DNA from: Lysobacteraceae bacterium
GTDB lineage: Bacteria; Pseudomonadota; Gammaproteobacteria; Xanthomonadales; Xanthomonadaceae
Direction: 5' to 3'
DNA length: 12,269 bases
Assembly: GCA_003505795.1 (NCBI GenBank)
Contig: DNXT01000387.1
Span: 1 to 12,269 of the forward strand
This document shows positions 6,145 to 12,269 of this stretch, one piece after another (position 1 is the first letter of the stretch; each line of letters opens with the position of its first letter). Position numbers and translations under genes: made by a program. A model generated the notes under the pieces. It saw nothing but the letters and a program-made list of their open reading frames with translations, ran no database searches and was not told where the DNA came from.

Positions 6145-8712
6145 ATGGGGAAAACGGCAGTGCACACCAAGAATCCTTTGTTCCTGGCCATCTCGATGAC
6201 CGTGGCGTCGGCGGCCTGGCCGCAGCAGGCGCACGCGCAGGCGGATGGCGTGGGCGCCGGCGCGGCGATGGCCGCGGCCACCGAGATGGACCGCATCGAG
6301 GTGCGTCCGCAGCTCGAGGCGCAGGCCAGGGCGGTGGATCTGAAGCGCGAGTCCGATGCGATCCTGGACGCGGTCTCGGCCGACGAAGTGGGCGACTACC
6401 CCGACCAGAACGTGGCCGAGTCGCTGCAGCGCCTGCCCGGCGTGAGCGTCACCCGCGACCAGGGCGAGGGCCGCTTCGTGGTGGTGCGCGGCCTGGACGC
6501 TGCGCTCAACAGCGTCAGCGTCGACGGCATCGCGATCGGCACCCCGGAAAGCGACAACCGCGCCGCGCCGATGGACGTGATCCCGTCCGAATCGACCGAA
6601 CGGCTGAAGGTGGTCAAGTCGCCGACCCCGGACATGCCCGGCGATTCGATCGGCGGCGCGATCCTGGTCGAATCGGCCTCGGCGTTCGACCGCGACGGGC
6701 GCAGCATCCGCGCCAAGCTCGAGGCCAACCACCAGCAGCTCAGCGACAAGACCAGCCCCAAGGCCTCGTTCAACTACAGCGACCTGTTCGCCGACGACAC
6801 GTTCGGCATCGCGCTGGGCGTGAACTACCAGGACCGCGAGTTCCAGTCCGACAACACCGAGGGCGAGTACGACGCGCTCGACAACGGCGACATGTTCATG
6901 GTCCAGCAGCAGCGCCGCAAGTACTACATCGAGCGCAAGCGGATCGGCGCCAACCTCAACCTGGACTGGCGCCCCGACGGGGACAACCGCTATTACCTGC
7001 GCACGCTGTTCAGCGATTTCCAGGACGCCGAGACCCGCCAGAACACCGTCATCGACTTCGATCCCGACGACGTGGCCGATAACGGCGACGGCACCTACTC
7101 GGCGCCGGTGGACGACCTCGGCAAGCGGGTGCGCTACCGCACCAAGAAGCAGAACACGCTGGCCGCCAGCTTCGGTGGCGAGAACCGCCTGGATGGCGCG
7201 GTGATCGACTACCAGGTCGGCTACACCAAGACCGAGGAGCGGGTGAACGACGAGAAGGAGGCGCGCTTCAAGCTGGACAAAGGCGTGCGCAGCGGCCTGG
7301 AGGCGACCATCGACCAGAACCCCGGCATGCCGGAGATCGACTTCTCCAACGCCGGCTGGACCGGCAACGACAACTACGGCTTCAGCAAGTGGGTGCTGTC
7401 GCCGGGCAGCACCGACGACAAGGAAAAGAGCGCCAAGGTCAACGTCCGCTTCGATGGCGAGAACGTCAGCTACAAGTTCGGCCTGCTGGGCCGGTGGCGC
7501 GACCGCAGCGTCGACAAGAACGAGGTCGAGCTGTCGGAAGGCCCGGACGTCGACCTGGCCGACTGGACCGTCGCGGCGCCGGCGCACCGCCGCAACAGCC
7601 TGGGCGAGGTGTTGAGCTCCTCGGCGATGCGCGCGTACTGGGCGGCGTATGGCGATCTCTTCAGTGCCGACGACGGCGACGCCGGCGGCAATGCCGTCAG
7701 CCTGCTGTCCGAGGACTACGTGTCCAAGGAAGACATCCTGGCCGCCTACGCGATGGGCACCTGGGACGTCGGCGCGCTGCGCGTCGTCGCCGGCGTGCGC
7801 GTGGAGAACACCCGTTTCACGGCCACCGGCAACCAGGTGGAGGTGGCCGACGACGGCGAAACGTTCACCGCCAGCCCGCTCGAGGCCGGCAGCAGCTACA
7901 CCAACGTGCTGCCAGGCCTGCACCTGCGCTGGGACAGCGGCAACGACTGGCTGCTGCGCGCGGCCGTCAACAAGACCGTGTCGCGCCCGGGTTTCGGCCA
8001 GATCGCCCCGCACGCGACCATCGACAACGACGACGAGGAAGTCGAGCTCGGCAACCCGAACCTGGATCCGTACGAGTCGACCAACGTCGACCTGTCGTTC
8101 GAGAAGTACCTCGGCAAGAGCGGCATCGTGTCGCTGGGCCTGTTCCAGAAATCGATCGACGGCTACATCGTCGACACCGTGGTCGACAACGATCCGGCCT
8201 ACGCCGGCTACGACGTCAGCATGGCGATCAACGGCAAGGACGCCAAGGTCTACGGCGCCGAGTTCAACTGGCAGCAGCAGTTCGACTTCCTGCCGGAAGG
8301 CTGGAACGGCCTGCTCGCCGGCGTCAGCGGCACCTGGCTGCACACCGAGTTCGATCCGGGCCTGGAAGACCGCGGCGACGACGACTTCACCCTGCCGCGC
8401 GCGTCCAGGAACGTCTACACCGCCTTCCTCGGCTACGAGAAGAACGGCTTCTCGACCCGGCTCTCGGCGGTGTACCGCAGCGAGTACCTGGACGAGATCG
8501 GCAAGTCGCGCGACTACGACATCTACGTCGCGCCCAACACCCAGCTCGACTTCAGTTTCGACTACCAGGTCAGCGACAACGTGCAGCTGTACTTCGACGC
8601 CTCCAACCTGCTCGACAAGCCGCTGGAGCGCTACCAGGGCACGCGCTCGCACACCCAGCAGTATGAGGAGTATGGCCGCAGCTACGCCGTCGGCATCCGG
8701 GTGAAGCTGTGA
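6145..8712 (+). CDS. TonB-dependent outer-membrane receptor
   Basis: This 855-aa outer-membrane active transporter takes its energy from TonB-ExbBD. A signal peptide (hydrophobic PLFLAISMTVASAAW, ending in AHA/AQA near residue 31) precedes a putative TonB box (MDRIEVRPQ, about 48-56). The plug domain shows the Xanthomonas/Caulobacter-type signature: YPDQNVAESLQRLPGVSVTRD (residues 85-105), then VVVRGLDAALNSVSVDG (112-128) and MPGDSIGGAILVES. The rest is alternating beta-barrel sequence ending YAVGIRVKL, with terminal Leu rather than the commoner Phe. The start is uncertain: ATG 6145 has no Shine-Dalgarno, whereas GTG 6160 has GGGGA 8 nt upstream and would begin MHTKNPLFLAIS, a normal-looking signal peptide. 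It overlaps the phytase-like lipoprotein gene by one base (TGATG), so the two are probably co-translated. The substrate is inferred, not shown: the downstream phosphatases suggest a phosphorylated organic compound. Confidence 0.93.
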   Translation: MGKTAVHTKNPLFLAISMTVASAAWPQQAHAQADGVGAGAAMAAATEMDRIEVRPQLEAQARAVDLKRESDAILDAVSADEVGDYPDQNVAESLQRLPGVSVTRDQGEGRFVVVRGLDAALNSVSVDGIAIGTPESDNRAAPMDVIPSESTERLKVVKSPTPDMPGDSIGGAILVESASAFDRDGRSIRAKLEANHQQLSDKTSPKASFNYSDLFADDTFGIALGVNYQDREFQSDNTEGEYDALDNGDMFMVQQQRRKYYIERKRIGANLNLDWRPDGDNRYYLRTLFSDFQDAETRQNTVIDFDPDDVADNGDGTYSAPVDDLGKRVRYRTKKQNTLAASFGGENRLDGAVIDYQVGYTKTEERVNDEKEARFKLDKGVRSGLEATIDQNPGMPEIDFSNAGWTGNDNYGFSKWVLSPGSTDDKEKSAKVNVRFDGENVSYKFGLLGRWRDRSVDKNEVELSEGPDVDLADWTVAAPAHRRNSLGEVLSSSAMRAYWAAYGDLFSADDGDAGGNAVSLLSEDYVSKEDILAAYAMGTWDVGALRVVAGVRVENTRFTATGNQVEVADDGETFTASPLEAGSSYTNVLPGLHLRWDSGNDWLLRAAVNKTVSRPGFGQIAPHATIDNDDEEVELGNPNLDPYESTNVDLSFEKYLGKSGIVSLGLFQKSIDGYIVDTVVDNDPAYAGYDVSMAINGKDAKVYGAEFNWQQQFDFLPEGWNGLLAGVSGTWLHTEFDPGLEDRGDDDFTLPRASRNVYTAFLGYEKNGFSTRLSAVYRSEYLDEIGKSRDYDIYVAPNTQLDFSFDYQVSDNVQLYFDASNLLDKPLERYQGTRSHTQQYEEYGRSYAVGIRVKL

Positions 8713-9869
8713 TGGCGGTTGCGACGACGATGCGTCTGGGCGCACTGGCCCTGGCCGTCGGCCTGCTCGGTGGCTGCGGCAAGGCGGTGCAGGCCGACGC
8801 CGTGCCGGCGGCGGATGCCGCAGCGGACCGCGAACCGGACGAGAAGGGTGAGAAGGATCCGCTGCTGAGCGAGGCCAGGGTGCCGCACGTGGAGGTGGCC
8901 GAGGCCTTCGTCACCGCATCCACGCCGGCCGACAACCTGGACTCGCCGGCCAGCTGGACCGCGCCGGACGGCAAGCGCTGGGTCATCGCCACCGCCAAGA
9001 AGAGCGGCGGGCTGGTGGTGTTCGACGGCGACGACGGCGAGCGCCTGCGCACGGTCGGCGGCAAGGGCGCGGCGCCGGGGCAGATGGACCGCCCCAACGG
9101 CATCGCCGTCGTCGGTGACCTGGCGCTGGTGGTGGAGCGCGACAACCATCGCGTGCAGGCGTTCTCGCTGCCGGACTTCACCTCCGTCGCGGTGTTCGGC
9201 GCCGACGACCTGAAGCAGCCGTACGGCCTGTGGGCGCACGGGAAGGACGGCGGCATCGAGGTCATCGTCAGCGACAACTACATGCTCGGCGCCGACCAGG
9301 AGACCGTGCCGGCGCTGGCCGAGCTGGGCCAGCGCTTCCGCCGCTACCAGCTGCGCCCGGACGGCAACGGCTGGGCCGCGACCCTGGTGCAGGCCTTCGG
9401 CGACACCACCGAGGCCGGCGCGATCCGCATCGCCGAATCGGTGTACGGCGACGCCGACAACGACCGCCTGCTGCTGGCCGAGGAGGACGTGGCGACCGGC
9501 ACCCGCCTGCGCGAGTACGGCCTGGCCGACGGCAGCTACCGTGGACGCGATATCGGCGCCGGCCTGTACAAGGCCCAGGCCGAGGGCATCGCGCTGCTGG
9601 CCTGCGCGGACGGCAGTGGCTACTGGATCGGCACCGACCAGTTCAAGGACCGCAGCGTGTTCCACGTGTTCGACCGCAGGACGCTCGCGCATGTCGGCGC
9701 GTTCGCCGGCAAGGTCACCGCCAACACCGACGGCGTGTGGATGGACGCACGCGGCGACGCGCGCTTCCCGCAGGGCGTGTTCTACGCGCTGCACGACGAC
9801 CAGGCAGTGGCGGCGTTCGACTGGCGCGACGTCGCGCGCAGCCTGCAGCTGGCGGAGTGCGCACGATGA
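8712..9869 (+). CDS. Beta-propeller phytase-like lipoprotein
   Basis: This 385-aa predicted lipoprotein has the signal LGALALAVGLLGGC with lipobox Cys22, then an acidic linker (about 30-55). The body resembles the beta-propeller phytase (BPP, 3-phytase) family, Ca-dependent enzymes that release phosphate from phytate. Family-like segments in order are: DNLDSPASW (74-82), VIATAKKSGGLVVFDGDDGE (91-110), ESVYGDADNDRLLLAEED (242-259; the Glu pair falls where BPPs place catalytic/Ca ligands), AEGIALLACADGSGYWIGTDQ (290-310), and ANTDGVW followed by FPQGVFYALHDD (337-363). Length fits the family. The usual 'NNVDv' segment is replaced by an NHL-like DRPNGIAVV, so this is a divergent branch. Phytate itself may not be the substrate. 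ATG 8712 is chosen over GTG 8709 because it overlaps the receptor's stop in TGATG. The 3' end overlaps the metallophosphatase start (ATGA). An NHL-repeat or other propeller protein is the alternative. Confidence 0.8.
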   Translation: MAVATTMRLGALALAVGLLGGCGKAVQADAVPAADAAADREPDEKGEKDPLLSEARVPHVEVAEAFVTASTPADNLDSPASWTAPDGKRWVIATAKKSGGLVVFDGDDGERLRTVGGKGAAPGQMDRPNGIAVVGDLALVVERDNHRVQAFSLPDFTSVAVFGADDLKQPYGLWAHGKDGGIEVIVSDNYMLGADQETVPALAELGQRFRRYQLRPDGNGWAATLVQAFGDTTEAGAIRIAESVYGDADNDRLLLAEEDVATGTRLREYGLADGSYRGRDIGAGLYKAQAEGIALLACADGSGYWIGTDQFKDRSVFHVFDRRTLAHVGAFAGKVTANTDGVWMDARGDARFPQGVFYALHDDQAVAAFDWRDVARSLQLAECAR

Positions 9870-11272
9870 GTTCGATGGCACTGTCCCGGGGACGGGGACG
9901 GGGACGGGGACGGGGATGGGGATGGGGCGCGATGCTGCTGCTGGCGCTGGTACCGGCGATGGCCGCTGCCGCGCCGGCGGCCGAGCCCAACACGCAGGTG
10001 CCGACGGGAAGCCGGCACTACGCCGCGACCGGCTTTCCCGACCGCATCGTCGCCTCGCCGGCGCAGGACGCCGCGCACGGTTTCGCGGTGGCCTGGCGTA
10101 CCGACGCGTCGGTGGAGAAGCCGCTCCTGGAACTGGTCGCGGCCGGCGACTCGCCGGACCTGGGCGCGCCGCGCCGGATCGTCGCCGCCACCACCACGCT
10201 GCGCAGCGAGAACGGCCTGTCGCACCACCACCGCGCCGACATCGATGCGCTGCAGCCGGATACGCTGTACGCCTACCGCGTGCAGGGCAGGGACACCTGG
10301 GGTGGCTGGAACCATTTCCGCACCGCCGCCGCGGCGGGCACGCCGCTGACGCTGCTGTACTTCGGCGATACCCAGAACAAGAACCTGAGCCTGGTATCGC
10401 GGGTGATCCGCCAGGGCTGGCGCAGCGCGCCCGATGCGCGGCTGGCGCTGTTCGCCGGCGACCTGGTCAGCGGCGGCGACGGCCAGGACGACAGCGAGTG
10501 GGCCGAATGGTTCGAGGCCGGGCGCTGGCTGCTGGAAGGCACGGCGGTGGCGCCGGCGCCGGGCAACCACGAGTATTTCGAGGAGTTCGAGGACACCCCG
10601 CAGGAACGGCGCGTGCTCGGCGGCCATTGGCCGGTGACCTTCGCGCTGCCGCGCAACGGGCCCCCGGAGACCGCCGGGACCAGCTATTGGTTCGACTACC
10701 AGGACGTACGCGTGGCGGTGATCGACGGCACCTCGGTGCTGGACCTGGGCACCGGCCAGGCGCAGGCCGCCTGGCTGGACCGGGTGCTGGCCGGCAACCC
10801 GCATCCGTGGTCGATCGTGCTGGTCCACCAGCCGTTCTATTCGCCGCGCGCCGAGCGCGACAACGCCCGGCTGGTCGAGCAGGTGCTGCCGGTGATCCGC
10901 AGGCACAGGGTCGACCTGGTGCTGCAGGGCCACGACCACACCTATGGCCGCCGCGGCGACGGCGACAACGCGGCCACGCCGGTGTTCATCGTCTCGGTGG
11001 CCGGGCCCAAGCAGTACCGGCTGTCCGACCATGCGCGCAGGACGATGCGGCCGGTGGGCGAGGACACGCAGCTGTACCAGGTGCTGAAGATCGACCCCCA
11101 GCGCCTGCGCTACGAATCGCGCACCGCGACCGGGCGCCTGTACGACGCGTTCGAGCTGGTGCGCGAGGACGGGGCCAAGCGCCTGGTCGAGCACGCCGAC
11201 GGCCGCATCGCGCCACGCGACTGCGCGCGTGCGATCTCGCCGAAGGGGCGCGAAGACCGCTGCTGGGAATAG
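9866..11272 (+). CDS. Secreted purple-acid-phosphatase-type metallophosphoesterase
   Basis: This 468-aa exported phosphatase hydrolyses phosphomonoesters (or related phosphate esters) with a dinuclear metal centre. An N-terminal signal peptide has an unusual Arg-Gly repeat n-region (residues 8-17), then a hydrophobic core MLLLALVPAMAAAA. A fibronectin-III-like domain typical of purple acid phosphatases follows (FAVAWRTD to WGGWNHFRT, about 70-152). The metallophosphoesterase domain shows all five blocks: GDTQ (G167-D168), GDLV (G198-D199), GNHE (233-236), VH (H321), and GHDHTYGR (355-362). The C-terminus carries two Cys that could form a disulfide outside the cytoplasm. The start is supported by GGAG at 9854-9857, 8 nt upstream. 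An internal ATG at 9932 would leave a signal without basic residues. The gene overlaps the phytase-like gene by 4 nt, which implies one transcript and coupled translation. The specific substrate is not readable. Confidence 0.93.
   Translation: MSSMALSRGRGRGRGRGWGWGAMLLLALVPAMAAAAPAAEPNTQVPTGSRHYAATGFPDRIVASPAQDAAHGFAVAWRTDASVEKPLLELVAAGDSPDLGAPRRIVAATTTLRSENGLSHHHRADIDALQPDTLYAYRVQGRDTWGGWNHFRTAAAAGTPLTLLYFGDTQNKNLSLVSRVIRQGWRSAPDARLALFAGDLVSGGDGQDDSEWAEWFEAGRWLLEGTAVAPAPGNHEYFEEFEDTPQERRVLGGHWPVTFALPRNGPPETAGTSYWFDYQDVRVAVIDGTSVLDLGTGQAQAAWLDRVLAGNPHPWSIVLVHQPFYSPRAERDNARLVEQVLPVIRRHRVDLVLQGHDHTYGRRGDGDNAATPVFIVSVAGPKQYRLSDHARRTMRPVGEDTQLYQVLKIDPQRLRYESRTATGRLYDAFELVREDGAKRLVEHADGRIAPRDCARAISPKGREDRCWE
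9887..9928 (+). repeat. In-frame hexanucleotide tract with G-quadruplex potential
   Basis: Seven 6-bp units lie head to tail: five CGGGGA, then TGGGGA and TGGGGC. They give seven runs of four G separated by two bases each. The tract sits at codons 8-21 of the metallophosphatase and encodes (Arg-Gly)5-(Trp-Gly)2 in the signal-peptide n-region. Because the unit is six bases, slippage changes the number of Arg-Gly pairs without shifting the frame. On the coding strand and in the mRNA the run pattern fits a stable G-quadruplex. Confidence 0.9.
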
Positions 11273-11283
11273 GGCCGGCCGCT

Positions 11284-11346
11284 GCGGGAGGAACTCCGGT
11301 CCCGACGCTTTCCCGATGAACCCGTCGGGACCGGAGCCCCTCCCGC
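11284..11346. repeat. Long REP-like inverted repeat
   Basis: GCGGGAGG (11284-11291) pairs with CCTCCCGC (11339-11346). Inside these, CTCCGGTCCCGACG (11294-11307) pairs perfectly with CGTCGGGACCGGAG (11323-11336). The two stems are joined by a 2x2 internal loop (AA/CC), and the terminal loop is 15 nt. The form and sequence style (GGGAGG...GTCCCGACG...) recall the abundant extragenic palindromes of Xanthomonadaceae. It lies 11 nt after the metallophosphatase stop, so it probably stabilises or terminates that transcript and separates it from the pyrophosphatase gene. No T-tract follows. Confidence 0.85.
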
Positions 11347-11400
11347 GACGGCCGGGCGTGCCGATCGAAACCTTCCATACCGAATCCCGAGGAGATGCCA

Positions 11401-12012
11401 ATGAACGCGCCGCCAGCCCTGGGTCCGTTGCTGCTGGCCCTGTCGTTCGCCATGCCGGCAGCGATGGCCACCGACTTCGTCCGCAATCCGCTGCTCGCCG
11501 CGCAGCCCCAGGATGCGCCCGCCGAAGTGAATCTGGCTGTCGAGATCCCGGCCGGCAGCTTCACCAAGTACGAGACCAGCGAGGACGGTTTGGTGTTCGT
11601 CGACCGCTTCCAGTCGATGCCGGTGGCGTATCCGGCCAACTACGGCTCGCTGCCGAGCAGCCTGGCCGGCGACGGCGATCCGCTCGACGCGCTGGTGCTG
11701 ACCCGCGAGCCGCTGCATCCGGGCGTGCTGATCCGGTTCCGGCCGATCGGCGTGCTGCGCATGGTCGACAACGGCGAGCACGACGAGAAGATCGTCGGCG
11801 TGCCGACCGACAGGATCGACCCGACCTACGCCGGCATCCGCGATCTGGCCGACCTGCCGGAGATCGAACGCCAGCGCATCGAGGCGTTCTTCCGCGTCTA
11901 CAAGGACCTGCCGGCCGGCCGCAATCCGGTAGAGCTACACGGCTGGGGCGACGCCGCCGAGGCCAGGAAGGTCATCGCCGAAGCGCTGGCGCGGTTCGCG
12001 CGGCCGCGCTGA
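11401..12012 (+). CDS. Exported family I inorganic pyrophosphatase
   Basis: This 203-aa soluble inorganic pyrophosphatase (PPi to two phosphates, Mg-dependent) carries an N-terminal signal peptide (LGPLLLALSFAMPAAMA, cleavage likely after Ala23). The family signature DGDPLD is at 91-96. Positions equivalent to the E. coli catalytic set are all present with matching spacing: E48, K56, E58, R69, Y81, D91, D93, D96, D123, D128, K130, Y167, K168. The start at 11401 has AGGAG at 11390-11394. A second in-frame ATG at 11395 overlaps that motif and is less likely. Most family I enzymes are cytoplasmic and pull biosynthesis forward. An exported one would instead recover phosphate from extracellular or periplasmic PPi, in keeping with the phosphatases upstream. 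The 128-nt gap containing the REP-like hairpin suggests its expression is at least partly separate. I did not assign ppa, which names the cytoplasmic housekeeping gene. Confidence 0.93.
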   Translation: MNAPPALGPLLLALSFAMPAAMATDFVRNPLLAAQPQDAPAEVNLAVEIPAGSFTKYETSEDGLVFVDRFQSMPVAYPANYGSLPSSLAGDGDPLDALVLTREPLHPGVLIRFRPIGVLRMVDNGEHDEKIVGVPTDRIDPTYAGIRDLADLPEIERQRIEAFFRVYKDLPAGRNPVELHGWGDAAEARKVIAEALARFARPR

Positions 12013-12063
12013 GCCAGGCCGGCCCCTGCGTCGGTGGGCAGCGTCGCCAAGTGCCCCTCATCC

Positions 12064-12160
12064 GGCGCTGCGCGCCACCTTCTCCCGCGCGCGGAAGAAG
12101 GGTGGATATCTTCGGCCCCGCGAGGGGAACTCTTGGTGCTTCTCCCGTGCGCGGGAGAAG
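12064..12160. repeat. Intergenic hairpin repeats downstream of the pyrophosphatase
   Basis: Three inverted repeats lie in the gap. GGCGC-TGC-GCGCC is at 12064-12076. CCTTCTCCCG-cgcg-CGGAAGAAGG is at 12078-12101, with one mismatched pair. CTTCTCCCG-tgcg-CGGGAGAAG is at 12139-12160 and is perfect. The second and third are near copies of each other, so this is a repeated element rather than chance. It could terminate transcription of the pyrophosphatase gene in both directions, although there is no T-tract. Confidence 0.7.
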
Positions 12161-12205
12161 GGAGAACTCCGGCCGGATCCCATCTGGCATTTGTACGTGA
12201 CCCGC

Positions 12206-12269
12206 ATGGACGGTCAGGACCGCAACCGGCCTGCCGAGGAGCCGTGGCTGTCCCTTCCCCCGCTTGCGG
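12206..12269 (+). CDS. Possible start of a gene running off the window
   Basis: An ATG at 12206 opens a frame that stays open to the window edge (21 codons, beginning MDGQDRNRPAEEPW). In-frame alternative starts are GTG 12197 and TTG 12191. There is no convincing Shine-Dalgarno and the piece is too short to recognise. It is included because it is the only sign of a gene in the final 257 bases. Confidence 0.25.
   Translation, partial: MDGQDRNRPAEEPWLSLPPLA

Noticed and set aside
5380..8745. Open - strand frame of 1121 codons that ends in upp
   Set aside because: Only its last 210 codons are upp. The rest lies antisense to the receptor gene, has the Val/Ala/Arg/Asp-rich composition of a GC-rich shadow frame and shows no domain.
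9887..9928. CRISPR or on/off phase-variation locus at the repeat tract
   Set aside because: There are no spacers, and the 6-bp unit cannot shift the frame, so neither label fits.
9887..9931. Arg-rich n-region as a twin-arginine export signal
   Set aside because: The arginines alternate with glycine and there is no RR pair or SRRxFLK-like motif, so an ordinary Sec signal is more likely.
9782..11401. Long - strand frame opposite the metallophosphatase, ending in a Pro-Ser repeat
   Set aside because: It is a shadow of a strongly supported gene. The Pro-Ser run is simply the complement of the GGGGAC tract.

Overview
The window is high-GC bacterial DNA; a line sampled from the receptor gene is about 68% G+C. 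The gene content suggests the Xanthomonadaceae/Lysobacterales (Xanthomonas, Pseudoxanthomonas, Lysobacter, Stenotrophomonas). The pointers are a TonB-dependent receptor of the Xanthomonas/Caulobacter type, a lipoprotein GH9 glycanase, a beta-propeller phytase relative and GC-rich intergenic inverted repeats. Genus-level assignment is inference.

Left part (1-4238): a lipoprotein endoglucanase of glycoside hydrolase family 9 on the + strand converges on a LysR-type regulator on the - strand. The regulator is divergent from a RidA/YjgF-family gene. The gap between the last two holds a perfect 6-bp inverted repeat that fits a LysR operator. A seven-helix hemolysin III (PAQR-like) membrane protein follows.

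Middle (about 4260-6012, - strand): upp (uracil phosphoribosyltransferase) is followed after 36 nt by an AT-rich gene for an AlgX/AlgJ-like SGNH-hydrolase-fold protein. The base composition of that gene (sampled lines 37-50% G+C) is unlike everything around it. It looks acquired and has no visible export signal.

Right part (6090-12012, + strand): a tightly packed set in which every product is predicted to be exported. It comprises an outer-membrane TonB-dependent receptor, a beta-propeller phytase-like lipoprotein (1-nt overlap), a purple-acid-phosphatase-type metallophosphoesterase (4-nt overlap) and, after a long REP-like hairpin, a family I inorganic pyrophosphatase with a signal peptide. 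A half-conserved Pho-box-like element with a suitably spaced -10 lies upstream of the receptor. The simplest reading is a phosphate-scavenging locus: phosphorylated compounds are captured or imported at the outer membrane, dephosphorylated outside the cytoplasm, and pyrophosphate is split as well. This functional linkage is the most interesting inference in the window. The metallophosphatase gene also carries an in-frame GGGGAC/GGGGAT hexanucleotide tract, with seven G4 runs, inside its signal-peptide coding region.

The last 257 bases hold hairpin repeats and perhaps the first codons of another gene.
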